NCBI RefSeq assembly: GCF_020329485.1
Contig: NZ_JAGKJI010000038.1
Location: 1 to 64,000, forward strand
DNA: 64,000 bases
Direction of reading: 5' to 3'
Source of the DNA: Bradyrhizobium cenepequi
Lineage (GTDB): Bacteria > Pseudomonadota > Alphaproteobacteria > Rhizobiales > Xanthobacteraceae
The first letter of the stretch is position 1; each line of letters starts with the position of its first letter. The notes beneath the pieces were generated by a model, which did no database searches, had not been told where the DNA came from, and worked only from the letters and a program-made list of their open reading frames with translations. Position numbers and translations under genes: made by a program. Below are positions 42,366-51,556 of the stretch, in pieces.

Positions 42366-43124
42366 ATGGGACGTGTGAACGAAAAGGTCATTCTGGTGAC
42401 CGGCGGAGCTCGCGGGATGGGTGCAGCTCATGCGCGCCTGCTGGTAGCTGAGGGCGCCAGGGTCGTAATCACTGATATTCTTCATACAGAGGGAGAGACT
42501 CTCGCGGCTGAACTAGGCAGTTCCGCCATCTATGTGCGTCAGGACGTCACTCAGCCGGAGGAGTGGGCCAGGGCGGTCGCGACCGCCGAGAGCAGCTTCG
42601 GCGCGCTGCACGGGCTGGTTAACAATGCTGGCATCGCCAGCATGGCCCCGATCGAGCAGTTCCCGCTCGATCAGTGGAACAAGACCATTGCCGTCAATTT
42701 AACCGGTGCGTTTCTCGGAATGCAGGCGGCCCTGCCGGCAATCCGGCGCGTGGGCGGAGGTTCGATCGTCAACATCTCGTCCGTCGATGGGCTGCGGGGC
42801 GCTGCCGGGCTTCATGCCTATGTCGCTTCCAAGTTCGGCGTGCGGGGCATAACCAAATCTGCTGCGCTGGAGGCCGCGGCCTCCTGCGTCCGCGTCAACT
42901 CGATCCATCCCGGCTTCATCACCACGCCGATGACCGAGAGCTTCGATCCCTCCCTTTTCCCCATTCCACTGGGACGGGCAGGCTGGCCGCAGGAAGTATC
43001 GCAGGCAGTCTTGTTCCTGCTCAGCGACGAGTCCAGTTACCTTACCGGTTCCGAGATCGTCATCGATGGCGGTCTGACGACCGGCGTCCCGCACAAATGG
43101 CAGGGTCCCGAGAATATCTTTTGA
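42366..43124 (+). CDS. Short-chain dehydrogenase/reductase
   Basis: A 252-residue classical SDR: cofactor loop TGGARGMGAAHA, NNAG in LVNNAGIAS, catalytic Ser in NISSVDG, Tyr-x3-Lys in AYVASKFGV, and GFITTPM after it. An acidic residue after beta-2 (VVITDIL) points to NAD(H). Substrate unknown. FixR of the fixR-nifA operon is also an SDR, but nifA does not follow here, so the name fixR is not used. It may be read from the fix promoter. Confidence 0.9.
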   Translation: MGRVNEKVILVTGGARGMGAAHARLLVAEGARVVITDILHTEGETLAAELGSSAIYVRQDVTQPEEWARAVATAESSFGALHGLVNNAGIASMAPIEQFPLDQWNKTIAVNLTGAFLGMQAALPAIRRVGGGSIVNISSVDGLRGAAGLHAYVASKFGVRGITKSAALEAAASCVRVNSIHPGFITTPMTESFDPSLFPIPLGRAGWPQEVSQAVLFLLSDESSYLTGSEIVIDGGLTTGVPHKWQGPENIF

Positions 43125-43584
43125 TGAACACCAACTGATCGTCCAAACCAGGACAACAAGACGGCGTGGTTCGTCGTCTCAGCTCTCGGGATCTTCGGAC
43201 CCGGTATCGCCAACGGTAACGTCTCCGGCGGGCAGCAGTTGCGCGCCAGCGCAGCCGCGGGCACCCTCGACGCGCGAAGAGTGCTTGCAGCTGGAGCAGG
43301 CGGAGCTGTTTAGCGGGCGCCGCACTCGGTGTGCGGCGAATAGACCAGGTTCTGCCTACGCTGGAGCAGGCCGACGCTCTACCAAAAAGGCGATTGATGA
43401 GAACGACGCGTCTGTTGAACAAGTCGATGAACCAGCGCTTTGTGGATGGTACAGAGCAATGGGCGCTGTGGGTTCTGATGTGCTTAGATGGGCTGCAGCG
43501 TAGGCAGCGGGATCAGCTTTGCGAGCTTGCGTAGGTTCTGGGCGTGGCAGCCAGGAGCAACTCGTCTCGAGAGCAGTGTCGCTC
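43125..43584. other. Stretch without a supported gene
   Basis: Short frames on both strands, none recognisable. It adjoins IS1182 remains and is probably debris of insertion events. Confidence 0.35.
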
Positions 43585-43850
43585 ATCGATCACAGCGTCC
43601 CAGTGGAAGCCCGCACCTTGCCAGCCGGGCAGATGTACACGCCGCTTTGTTGGTCATAGTGAATTCTTCGCGCGAGAAGGGTGCCGTCCGTACGGACCGA
43701 TTTATCGAACACTGGAATGTGCGGTTCGAATCGACCACTCCTCGGCCAATCACCCAAGCATCTCCGCTGACCAGTACGCCCTATCGGGGACAACGCGCTC
43801 GGAATCCAGCTCAATGGGTTTCAGTGCGTTCGATCATGGTGCGCAAGTAG
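43585..43850 (-). pseudogene. IS1182-family transposase fragment
   Basis: The minus strand reads FEPHIPVFDKSVRTDGTL and RIHYDQQSGVYICPAGKV, a well-conserved middle segment of IS1182-type transposases (EPHVPV-DKS-R-DGTFSR--F-YD---D-Y-CPAGK). Upstream text in another frame (LRTMIERTE) continues the match. Both ends are missing. Confidence 0.7.
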
Positions 43851-44139
43851 TTCGGGACCAATAGAGGGCCACCCGGTAAAGCTGTAGAACGGGGCTAGGC
43901 GCGTGCCGCCGGAATGCCGCGCCAAGGAGAGGCGCATTTTCCCCTGGTTCGCCGGGCGCGGATGGCGCTCCGTGACGGGTAGGGAGTTGCGCGCAAGTGA
44001 CGGTCAGCCGGATAGAGGCTGACGAGATTGGAAAACAGAATGAGCGAAACAGACCTGCGAGAGCACGCCGCCCATTGATGGCGCACCTCCATATGCGAGA
44101 TTGCCCCGGGGCGGATCGCCTACCGCGGATACCCGATCG

Positions 44140-44387
44140 AGGAATTGATATGTCTTATCACATCAGGTCAGAAGCGGTGGGTGACGCCTGAGATCAAACG
44201 CGAGCGGCGCCGCCGCTCGGCCATCGAGCCGGTCATCGGACATCTCAAGTCCGAACATCGGATGGGCCGGAACTATCTCTGGCACCGCCAGGGCGACGCC
44301 ATCAATGCCATCCTCGCTGCCGGCGGCTGCAACTTCCGTCAAATCCTCGTCCAGCTCATCCTCCAACTTCAGTTCGTCCCGCGCTGA
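44140..44387 (+). pseudogene. IS5-like transposase, C-terminal fragment
   Basis: Reads SGQKRWVTPEIKRERRRRSA, then IEPVIGHLKSEHRMGRNYL and RQGDAINAILAAGG-NFRQIL. The glutamate-containing IEPVIGHLK-EHRM block and the C-terminal helix are typical of this transposase type. The N-terminal D-D region is missing. Between 43851 and 44140 nothing else can be supported. Confidence 0.75.
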
Positions 44388-44466
44388 AATCCGGGTTCTT
44401 CACGGACGACCCAGCGGAATTTGATTGCAGAAGCACCCCTCCCCGACAAGAGCGCGAAGGGGTGGA

Positions 44467-45015
44467 TCACTCCACCGCCTCGGTCACGCCGTACCCGGCC
44501 GCCCCGATCGCAACCGCAACCGACTGTACGATCGCGGCAAAGCGCACGGCGGTCTGGATCGTAGCCGAGCTGACGCCGGCTTCCCGCAGCGCCTTTTCAT
44601 GGGCGTCCATGCAGGCACCGCATCCGTTGATGGCGCTTACCGCCAGCGACCACAGCTCGAAATCGGCCCTGTCCGCGCCGGGATCGCCGATCACATTCAT
44701 GCGCAGCCGCGCTGGCATCGTCTTGTATTCCGGGTTCGAGGCGAGGTGAACAAAGCGGTAGTAGACGTTGTTCATCGCCATCACGGAGGCTGCGGACTTC
44801 GCCGCCGCGACCGCGGCCGGCGTCATCACGACGGCCGCCGCAGATTCCATCGCGGCGATCACCACGGGATTGCGCGCCGCAATCGCAGCTGCTAGCAACA
44901 GCCCGTATTTGCTCTGCGGTGATAGCGTCTCATCCGACATCGCCGACGCCAAGTTGAGTCTGACGTCCTTGGCGAAATCGGGGATCTGGTCCTTCAACTG
45001 CTCAATCGCCATCAT
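44467..45015 (-). CDS. ahpD: Alkylhydroperoxidase AhpD
   Basis: A 182-residue carboxymuconolactone-decarboxylase-fold protein. The redox CxxC with its proton-relay residues is in AINGCGACMDAHEKALR. AhpD reduces oxidised AhpC. It starts 3 bp after ahpC in the same direction, so the two form an operon. In rhizobia ahpCD of the nif region is expressed in bacteroids; the sigma-54 element upstream of ahpC fits. Confidence 0.95.
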   Translation of the reverse strand: MMAIEQLKDQIPDFAKDVRLNLASAMSDETLSPQSKYGLLLAAAIAARNPVVIAAMESAAAVVMTPAAVAAAKSAASVMAMNNVYYRFVHLASNPEYKTMPARLRMNVIGDPGADRADFELWSLAVSAINGCGACMDAHEKALREAGVSSATIQTAVRFAAIVQSVAVAIGAAGYGVTEAVE

Positions 45016-45018
45016 GCC

Positions 45019-45573
45019 TCAAGCAACTTTCAGGGTTTCGCCGCCGATCTCGCGGTTGCAGGCGCAGAGCTCGTCGGTCTGCAGGGCATCCAGCACGCGC
45101 AGCGTGTCCTTCGGGCTGCGGCCGACATTGAGATTAGTCGCGTAGACGTGCTGGATCGTATTGTCGGGGTCAACGATGAATGTGTAGCGATGGGCGACGC
45201 CGTCGAGCGAACGCACGTCGAGGCCATCGACCAGGCCGCCCTCCGTGTCGGAAAACTGCCAGATCGGCAGATGGTGCAGGTCGGTGTGCGAGCGCCGCCA
45301 AGCGAGCTTGCAGAACTCGTTGTCGGTCGAGCCGCCCAGCACGACCGCATCGCGATCGGCAAAATCTTTCGACAGCCGGGCAAACTCGGCGATCTCGGTT
45401 GGGCAGACGAAGGTGAAATCCTTAGGGTAGAAGAAGATGATTTTCCATTTCCCAGGGAAGCTGTTTTCCGTCAGCATCTCGAACGCGCTCTGCCCGTTCT
45501 CCTCGTGCAGGTGAAAACCGGGCTTCACGCCTGTGATTTTGAACGACGGCAACTTACTTCCAATTCCAAGCAT
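45019..45573 (-). CDS. ahpC: Peroxiredoxin AhpC
   Basis: A 184-residue two-Cys peroxiredoxin. The peroxidatic cysteine is in FTFVCPTEIAEF (preceded by FFYPKDF). The C-terminal cysteines are CACN near the end (ELCACNRE), as in AhpD-dependent AhpC. It removes peroxides produced near nitrogenase. A minus-strand -24/-12 element lies 55 bp upstream. Confidence 0.95.
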   Translation of the reverse strand: MLGIGSKLPSFKITGVKPGFHLHEENGQSAFEMLTENSFPGKWKIIFFYPKDFTFVCPTEIAEFARLSKDFADRDAVVLGGSTDNEFCKLAWRRSHTDLHHLPIWQFSDTEGGLVDGLDVRSLDGVAHRYTFIVDPDNTIQHVYATNLNVGRSPKDTLRVLDALQTDELCACNREIGGETLKVA

Positions 45574-45627
45574 ATTGTCCTCACAAGATTGCTTCGCGCG
45601 GAAACCGATGATTCCGGCCTCACGCGA

Positions 45628-45643
45628 AGCAAGCGATATGCCA
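45628..45643 (-). promoter_or_regulatory. sigma-54 promoter of ahpCD
   Basis: On the minus strand TGGCATATCGCTTGCT is a full -24/-12 match. No exact TGT-N10-ACA was found in the 200 bp upstream, so the activator site is either degenerate or further away. Confidence 0.8.
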
Positions 45644-45847
45644 GGTGATCTCGCGGTTCAACTGTAAATGCAACAATCGGATGCTTGGCGTGGAGGCATC
45701 TGAAAACCACGGTGTCGATCGAATGGTCCTGTCGTCGTTACGTCAATAACTGAGCATGATGCCCTGCTCGTGCGACCGGTTGCGCGCCTTTGAACGATTA
45801 GCCCCAAGTCAACTGTTCTTGTATGTTATGATGGTATGATGCCGGAG

Positions 45848-45883
45848 AATCTTGGGCGCTCGATAAATCTTGGGCGCTCGATA
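45848..45883. repeat. Tandem 18-bp duplication
   Basis: AATCTTGGGCGCTCGATA occurs twice in direct contact (45848-45865 and 45866-45883) in an otherwise gene-free stretch. Confidence 0.85.
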
Positions 45884-45955
45884 GATGAAAACCAGCGCGC
45901 GGCAATGTTCCTGCCAAGCCACTGATCGCCTTCACGACGCGCGCGCGAACCGCTC

Positions 45956-46090
45956 ATGCGAGGTGAAGCGGGAACCGGGACTGACGGTGTCTTGATCGAT
46001 GCCAATGAGGCGGCGGACGTTCCCGGGCTCAACATTGTCGATGCGCTCCCGCCCGTGATTAAGCTGTCGGATGTGTTCATCGCTAAATAG
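45956..46090 (+). CDS. Possible 44-residue fragment or small protein
   Basis: The frame from ATG 45956 reads MRGEAGTGTDGVLIDANEAA and then NIVDALPPVIKLSDVFIAK. The text looks protein-like, but no family is recognised and no RBS is obvious. It may be the end of a lost gene. Its last 8 bp overlap the end of the DUF2478 gene on the other strand. Confidence 0.25.
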   Translation: MRGEAGTGTDGVLIDANEAADVPGLNIVDALPPVIKLSDVFIAK

Positions 46091-46658
46091 CCGCTGCCGG
46101 GATTGAATGCGCGCGGATGCGCCACAGGCGCCGGGCGATGTCACGCCACCATCCCTCCACGACCTGGCGCTCGCACAACAGCGTTATGCCGACATCCCCG
46201 GTGAAAGTCCGCCAGTCGGCGAGGCATTTTTCGGGGACGGCCGTGAGGAGCGGCACGCCAGCGATGATCGCATCAGCAAATTCGTCGCGCAGGCCCCGGC
46301 CGGACGCCTCCTGCTTGGAGAATTTGTTGATCACGAGGAGATCGACGTGCCGCTTGACCGCGCGGGACACGACGACTGCGGCGTCGGCAAGCCCATTAGC
46401 ATCGAGCTTGCAGGACATGGCGCCGCTGCCGAGTGGCTGGCAGATTGAGATCTGGTGCCCCGTCGCAACGTCGAGCGCGAGCATGGTTTTCGTGCCGTTT
46501 GCATCATTGAAGTTTCGCTGGACGATCCCCCCGACGCGCACGCCTTGCCGCGTGAGATCCTGGGCTAAGTCGGCGAGCAGCGTATCCGCGTCGTGTTCCG
46601 GCTGGTAGAGGATTGCCGCGACGCGCTTGGGATCGATCTCGGCGAAGTTGGTGATCAT
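46083..46658 (-). CDS. DUF2478 protein (molybdenum/nif-associated NTPase-like)
   Basis: A 191-residue protein (VAAILYQPEHDADTLLADLA, GVRVGGIVQR, VDLLVINKFSKQEASGRGLRDEF, GVPLLTAVPEKCL). The family is found next to molybdate transport genes and nif clusters. The NKFSKQE-GRG block suggests a nucleotide-binding fold. Start at 46658 follows AGGAGC; the frame runs further upstream to 46706 without support. It is downstream of the mod remnants on the same strand and may once have been their last operon gene. Confidence 0.8.
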   Translation of the reverse strand: MITNFAEIDPKRVAAILYQPEHDADTLLADLAQDLTRQGVRVGGIVQRNFNDANGTKTMLALDVATGHQISICQPLGSGAMSCKLDANGLADAAVVVSRAVKRHVDLLVINKFSKQEASGRGLRDEFADAIIAGVPLLTAVPEKCLADWRTFTGDVGITLLCERQVVEGWWRDIARRLWRIRAHSIPAAAI

Positions 46659-46679
46659 CGGCTTGCTCCTGTTTGTTTC

Positions 46680-46960
46680 ACGCCGCGGCGCTTGCCTATC
46701 CAGCATTTACTGCTGGCGTAGATGCGATGCCCTGCTGTGGCGGTTCAGAGGTCGTGAACCAGTGAGACGCCTTGAGCTGGGCGAATACGTCCATTCCGTA
46801 GTTGAGCTTTAGCGCATAACGAGCGGCCCGTCATACGCCCCGTGCTGGAGATCGCCGCCACACCTTTGGCCGATACACTGAACTACGCATCGATCACAAG
46901 GCTAGCGCGTCGCACCGCTTAAGGCGATTTTCGATCCAGCCCAGTGTGGCTGTCCTCACG
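46680..46960 (-). pseudogene. modC remnant (copy A)
   Basis: This stretch aligns by eye with the two ends of the intact modC at 47908-49092: the segment near 46750-46810 corresponds to its C-terminal codons and that near 46860-46950 to its N-terminal codons (shared text GCCACACCTTTGGCCG and GGCTGTCCTCACG). The whole ATPase core is deleted. Confidence 0.7.
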
Positions 46961-47642
46961 TGCTCTCCTTGCTGCATTTTTCGATCAACGCTGCGGCGAG
47001 GACTACCGCAAGGCCGAACATCACCATGCCGGCGGCAAGCCAGCTTGGTAACGGAGACGTTCCGGAGCGGCTGCACCACGAAAGACAGCGCGTACAAAAC
47101 CGATCCGACCACGAGCCCAGCAAAGGTGAAGGCGAGCGTGCGTCCGCCCCAGAGAAAGGCGACAATCCCGCGACCAGCGTCGGCTGCGTCGACTCACAGA
47201 CGCCGAGCGCTTTCATAGCGTGCACCGCGGCTGCGCCACAACGTGCCGCGGCCGGATTGTAGATCGACAGTTTTGCGAAAGTCTCCGCGTCGTTCACGAA
47301 CGTCGGAGTCGAACTCCACAGCACGAGGTTACCGATCGCAAGGGTGAAGCGGCTTTCCGGAACCGCGAGACCATTCTCGACCAGTTTGCTCGGACGGGGG
47401 TCGTCGGCCGAGAGAAACACGTTAAATGGTGCCCCGTGCGTGCTCTGGCTGTAAAGCTGTCCGCTCGCGCCAAAGCTCAACACAGCCTCGTGTCCGGCCT
47501 TTTGCTTAAACGACGCTGCAATCTCCCGGGCCGGCACGGTGAAGTTCGCGGCGACCGCCACATCGATGTTCTCCGCTTCTGCATTTCCGACCATAAGCAG
47601 CGTCAGAATTGAATCGATCAAGATCAATCGGGCAAGCCTCAT
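46961..47642 (-). pseudogene. modA-modB fusion remnant (copy A)
   Basis: The minus-strand frame begins MRLARLILIDSILTLLMV, a signal peptide, and continues as a molybdate-binding ModA: IDVAVAANFTVPAREIAASF, VLSFGASGQLYSQ, FLSADDPRPSKLVENGLAVP, then AAAVHAMKALGV. Around 47180 it is joined to modB text (LPSWLAAGMVMFGLAVVL and ALIEKCSK at the end), with the ModA C-terminal half and most of ModB deleted. Non-functional as a transporter. Confidence 0.75.
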
Positions 47643-47715
47643 CGGGAATTCCTGGGATAGGGTCGCTACCGCTTTGGCCGAGGCGGCTCTTTGCTGCTCA
47701 TCCCAGCAATCAGCG

Positions 47716-47880
47716 TGCCGTTCGGGAATATGGTGCGCGCCTTGCTTGACGAGAGTGAAACGCGCATAGGTGCCAGCGTGCCCTGTCGAATGGCTGCGTC
47801 GCCTTGTCGGGCTTCCGATATCGGCGTCTTCAACTGGACATGCGTGGTACGACAAGAGTGGAGGCTTAAGGTGATGCCGC
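47716..47880. repeat. mod leader repeat, copy A
   Basis: Shares ordered blocks with 50606-50760 and 51907-52072: CGCGCCTTGCTTGACGAGAG, AATGGCTGC(G/A), TTGTCGGGCTTCCGATATCG and GCGTCTTCAA. The core TGTCGG-N4-CCGATA resembles a NifA palindrome with one change. Confidence 0.6.
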
Positions 47881-47907
47881 TCGCCTCTCGTGCCGAACTT
47901 GCTCGTT

Positions 47908-49092
47908 TCACGCCGCGGCGCTTGCCTCTCCAGGATCCGCTGTTGGCGTGGAAGACGCTATAGTTTGCAGTGGCGGTTCAGAGGCCGAGAGCAGCGAGAC
48001 GTGCTTGAGCTCGGCGAACACGTCCATTCCATTCTTGAGCCCTAGCGAATCAAAGGAGAAACGCGTGATGCGTGCCAAAATCTCCGTGCCCGAGCCGCCG
48101 GCGCCGAGCGCAAGAACCAGTGTGATCTCAGCCGCGCCGAGCGGCAAACAGGCTCTGATGCGCGCCGGAAAGACATTGAGGATGGAGCCTACGCGCGGCG
48201 CTTCGCGCGCGACGCTGACGTCGCTGGCCGCGATGCGCAGCCGTTGGTGCACGCCGGGGGCAAGCGGCGGCGCCGGCACCAACAGGCGCGCACCTTTGAG
48301 GCGGAGAATGAGCAGCCCATAGCGTCCATCATAGCCGCTTACAACGGCATCAAGGCTGACGGCGGCTTCACGGCTCGCCGCAAGCGGCAGCGTGGGATCG
48401 CTCTGCAAGACATGCAATGGCCCAGCCGCAGTTGCCATGCCGCGCTCCATCATGACGAGATAATCGGTAAGGCGTTCGATCTCCGCCATGTCATGGCCGA
48501 TGTAGATCATCGGCAGCGCTAGCTTCTCGGGCAAGCGCTCGACGAACGGCAGAATCTCACGTTTGGCGCAGCGGTCGAGCGCGCCAAGCGGCTCGTCCAT
48601 CACAAGCAGTCTGGGCTGAGACAGAAGCGCGCGACCCATGGCGACGCGCTGCCTCTCGCCGCCGGAGAGATGCGAGGGAGAGCGGTCGAGCAGCGGCGCT
48701 ATCTCGAGCAGTTCGACCACCTCATCAAACGCGATCGGCGTCGGTTTGGGTTTGGGCACGCCGTACAGCAAGTTGCGCCTGACCGACAAATGGGGAAAAA
48801 GACTCGCGTCCTGGAACACATAGCCGATGGGACGCAGATGCGGTGGGCGGAAGGTAGTGTTATCCTGCCACACCTCGCCATCGATGGCGCAGAAACCGCT
48901 CGGCAAACGCGCGAGTCCGGCGATGCAGCGCGCCACCGTGGTCTTGCCGCAGCCTGAGGGGCCGAAAATCGCCGTCACACCTTTGGCCGGTACGCTGAAC
49001 TGCATATCGAGCGGAAAGCTACCGATACTGCCGCTGAAGGCAATTTCAATCCGGCCTGCTGTGGCTGTCCTCACGTGCCTCACGTGCCTCAC
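47908..49092 (-). CDS. modC: Molybdate ABC transporter ATPase ModC
   Basis: A 394-residue ATPase with Walker A GPSGCGKTT, Q-loop YVFQDASLF, signature LSGGERQRVAMGRALL, Walker B LLVMDEPLGALD and the H-loop IYIGHDMAEIE. The C-terminal third is a molybdate-binding (MOP/TOBE) domain. Three tandem copies of CCTCACGTG at 49069-49095 encode the odd N-terminus MRHVRHVR. The gene looks intact, but its modA partner is broken. Confidence 0.92.
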   Translation of the reverse strand: MRHVRHVRTATAGRIEIAFSGSIGSFPLDMQFSVPAKGVTAIFGPSGCGKTTVARCIAGLARLPSGFCAIDGEVWQDNTTFRPPHLRPIGYVFQDASLFPHLSVRRNLLYGVPKPKPTPIAFDEVVELLEIAPLLDRSPSHLSGGERQRVAMGRALLSQPRLLVMDEPLGALDRCAKREILPFVERLPEKLALPMIYIGHDMAEIERLTDYLVMMERGMATAAGPLHVLQSDPTLPLAASREAAVSLDAVVSGYDGRYGLLILRLKGARLLVPAPPLAPGVHQRLRIAASDVSVAREAPRVGSILNVFPARIRACLPLGAAEITLVLALGAGGSGTEILARITRFSFDSLGLKNGMDVFAELKHVSLLSASEPPLQTIASSTPTADPGEASAAA

Positions 49093-49775
49093 GTGCTTCT
49101 CCTTCTGCTGTATTTGTCGATCAAGGTTAAGGTGAGGATTACCGCAAAGGCGAACATCACCATGGCGCCGGCAAGCCAGCTTGCTTCGCGCCAGCGCGAC
49201 GCTTGGACATAGTCGAAAAGAAAGGCTGACAGCACCTTGGTGCGCCCAGGAATGTTGCCGCCGATCATCAGCACGACGCCGAACGTGCCGATCGTGTGCG
49301 CAAAGCCAAGCACGGCGGCTGTTAGAAAACCTGGTCGCGCCAGAGGCAGGGCGACCGTGAAGAAGGCATATAACGGTGAGGCGCGCAGAGTGGCCGCGAC
49401 CTCCAGCGGGCGGTCACCCATGGCAGCGAAGGCGTTGCGGATGGGCTGCACCACGAAAGGCAGCGCGGACAAAACCGATCCGACCACGATCCCGGCAAAG
49501 GTGAAGGCGAGCGTCCGCCCGCCCCAGAGAGAGGCGAGAAGGCTGCCCGGGCCCTTCGGGCCAAGCAGGCCCAGCAGACAGAACCCGAGTACTGGTGCCG
49601 GCAGCACCAGCGGCAGCGCGATGATCGTGGCCACCGTCTCAGTCCAAAGGCTCTTCGAGCGTGCTAGCCACCACGCCAGCGGCGTACCAACGATCAGCAG
49701 GATCACCGTCGTCACGCTCGCCAGTTCGATCGTGAGCCCGAGCGACTGCCAGATCTCTGGCGAAAAGCTATCCAT
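49089..49775 (-). CDS. modB: Molybdate ABC transporter permease ModB
   Basis: A 228-residue inner-membrane permease with about five or six membrane spans (LTIELASVTTVILLIVGTPL is the first) and the EAA loop region RPLEVAATLRASPLYAFFTVALP. ATG 49775 (MDSFSPEIWQSLGL) is chosen; the frame is open upstream into modA codons. It overlaps modC by 4 bp. Confidence 0.92.
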   Translation of the reverse strand: MDSFSPEIWQSLGLTIELASVTTVILLIVGTPLAWWLARSKSLWTETVATIIALPLVLPAPVLGFCLLGLLGPKGPGSLLASLWGGRTLAFTFAGIVVGSVLSALPFVVQPIRNAFAAMGDRPLEVAATLRASPLYAFFTVALPLARPGFLTAAVLGFAHTIGTFGVVLMIGGNIPGRTKVLSAFLFDYVQASRWREASWLAGAMVMFAFAVILTLTLIDKYSRRRST

Positions 49776-49786
49776 GCGCGTCAACT

Positions 49787-50529
49787 CTAGCCTTGCACGT
49801 TGCCATACCGCGCGATAATCGCGTGGACTTTCGGCCCTTTGAGAAAATCGACGAAGGCGCGCGTCGGTTGATTGTCGGCGCCGGTCTCCAACAGAACGGC
49901 GTCTTGCCGGATCGGGCCACAAAACTCCGGCGCCATCAGCCAGCGCGAACCGGTTTCGCTGTTTGTGAGCTCCGTCGGAGCGACAAAGCCGAGCTCGGCA
50001 TTGCTAATCTCGAATTGATATTCGTGTGTGATGCTCGCCGCATCGACCAGCTTCGGCTGAATCGCCTCACGGAGGCCGAGCGCTTCCATTACCTGCACCG
50101 CCGTTGCGCCATAAGGTGCGTCGGCCGGATTGCAGGTCGATGATTTTGCGACAGAGGGCATCTGAAGAGCCTCCGCGCGATTCGCCAACTTCATATCCGA
50201 AACCCACAGCACGAGCGCGCCGCTCTTAATGTGAAGCGGTCTTCCGAAAACGGGAGACCGTCTCGATCTGTTTGCTCGGGCGAGACTGGTCGGCCGACAG
50301 ACTGATCTGAAAATGCGCGGGTTCGGTGATCTAGCTGTAAGACTGTCCGTTTGCGCCAAAGCTCAACACGGCCTCGAGCCGGGTCGTCTGATTGAACGGC
50401 GCTGCAATCTCTTTGGCCGGCAGGGGGAAAGTTCGTGGCAACCGTCGCACTGATGTTCACCACTTCTGCGTTTCCGAGCAGAAGCAGGAACAGAGTCACA
50501 TTGATCAGGATCAATCGGGCAAGCCTCAT
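49787..50529 (-). pseudogene. modA pseudogene (copy B)
   Basis: The signal peptide MRLARLILINVTLFLLLLGN and ANISATVATNF-like text start at 50529, but the frame shifts several times in the first 300 bp. From about 50220 the C-terminal half is in one frame: GALVLWVSD, then ATAVQVMEALGLREAIQPKL, then HEYQFEISNAELGFVAPTEL and AFVDFLKGPKVHAIIARYG. Without a complete binding protein, ModBC downstream should be inactive. Confidence 0.85.
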
Positions 50530-50605
50530 TGGGAAGTCCTCGAATAGGCGCGGCTTGCGACCACTTTGGCCGCGGCGGCTCCTTGCGCCTGATCCCAGCA
50601 ATCGG

Positions 50606-50760
50606 CGTGCCGCTCGCCGGATATGATGCGCGCCTTGCGCCACGGCAGCGAAACACGTTTTAGGTGCCAGCGTGGACTGTTGAATTGCCGCGGAATGGCT
50701 GCAGCGCCTTGTCAGCTTTCCGACTTCGGCGTCTTCAAGGAAACATCTCCACCTCTCGAG
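50606..50760. repeat. mod leader repeat, copy B
   Basis: Aligns with copy A: ATGCGCGCCTTGCGCC, AGGTGCCAGCGTG, GGAATGGCTGCAGCGCCTTG, TCAGCTTTCCGACTTCGG and CGTCTTCAA. It lies directly upstream of modA copy B. Confidence 0.6.
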
Positions 50761-50849
50761 CAAAAATGCTGGAGATGCTCTGTGCAACGTTGGCTGCGGC
50801 GCGCCTTGATATCCGCCGTTTGATCTTTGAACGCCTCGACGTCCGAGTG

Positions 50850-51121
50850 ATCTCCGGATAATCCGGCCCAACGTTACGGCGTTCTTGGCGACCGCCGCCG
50901 GGCCTGGGCGTGTCGAAATACCAGCATTGTTTGTTTTCACGTCTGCCGCTACGAAGCGTCGGTTCGATGAGAACTTTGAGGCAAACGTCTCGTCCAGGCG
51001 CTGCTGGAGCTCGGCGTAGATCGTCTGGTAAGGAACATCGAGGGCTGTCGTTTGCAGCTATGCGAATAACCGAGGCCGGATAACGTCGAGGGCAGGTTAT
51101 ATCAAGGCCCTTGAAGAGCAT
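50850..51121 (-). pseudogene. Nucleotidyltransferase-like gene remnant
   Basis: The minus strand reads MLFKGLDITCPRRYPASVIR, then VCLKVLIEPTLRSGRRENKQ, CWYFDTPRPGGG and VGPDYPEITR. It looks like a short piece of a DUF/nucleotidyltransferase-like protein common in rhizobia; identity is uncertain. Truncated at both the catalytic side and the C-terminus. Confidence 0.35.
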
Positions 51122-51131
51122 GTCTCCACAT

Positions 51132-51178
51132 GTCCATAGCGTGGATGCTTGCCATCCAAAAAATCAATTTTACCAATG
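51132..51178 (+). promoter_or_regulatory. nod box
   Basis: The 47-bp sequence starts GTCCATAGCGTGGATG, continues CCATCCAAAAAATCAATTTT and ends ACCAATGTT. It follows the NodD-binding consensus ATCCA(Y)...RATG-N6-ATC-AAACAATC-ATTTTACCAAT. It lies about 130 bp upstream of the nodF remnant in the right orientation. Confidence 0.88.
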
Positions 51179-51305
51179 TTACGGAATGTTGCATTGACAA
51201 CAGCACCTGACGCGCACCGATCACGTCACTGCTTCTATCGCGCGACGCGGCTCGGCTGAGGAATGGCGCCGCGTTCGCGTCGAAGCGCCTGATGGAAGCA
51301 ACAGG

Positions 51306-51556
51306 ATGGCAGATCAAACTCGAAGGAAATCATCGCCGAGATCAAGGAATACGCCGTAGGCGGCCGCGAGATAACGACCGCCACGGAACTGACCTTGCGT
51401 GGCATCCAATCGCTGGAGTTGACAGACATTATCTGCGGCCTGGAGCAATCCTACGGTATCGAGATCGAGATGAATACGGATGACGCCTGGTCGAATCTCA
51501 AGAATCTCGACGACACGGTGGAAGCTGTCCGCAGCTTGCTCGCTAAGAAGGCCTGA
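51306..51556 (+). pseudogene. nodF: nodF acyl carrier protein pseudogene
   Basis: ATG 51306 gives MADQ, the NodF start, but the conserved text continues in another frame from about 51320: KEIIAEIKEYAVGGREITTA, then LRGIQSLELTDIICGLEQSYG (phosphopantetheine serine in IQSLEL), then IEMNTDDAWSNLKNLDDTVE and AVRSLLAKKA. A TGA at 51290 blocks any upstream start in that frame. NodF carries the special fatty acid of Nod factors. A single frameshift near the start is the only visible lesion. Confidence 0.8.

Noticed and set aside
42366..43124. SDR gene as fixR of a fixR-nifA operon
   Set aside because: No nifA follows and the downstream sequence is IS debris, so the SDR similarity alone does not justify the name.
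46956..47855. 299-codon minus-strand frame as an intact molybdate-binding protein
   Set aside because: Its first half is ModA, but the second half is out-of-frame and in-frame modB text, and the upstream codons are leader repeat; it is a deletion fusion.
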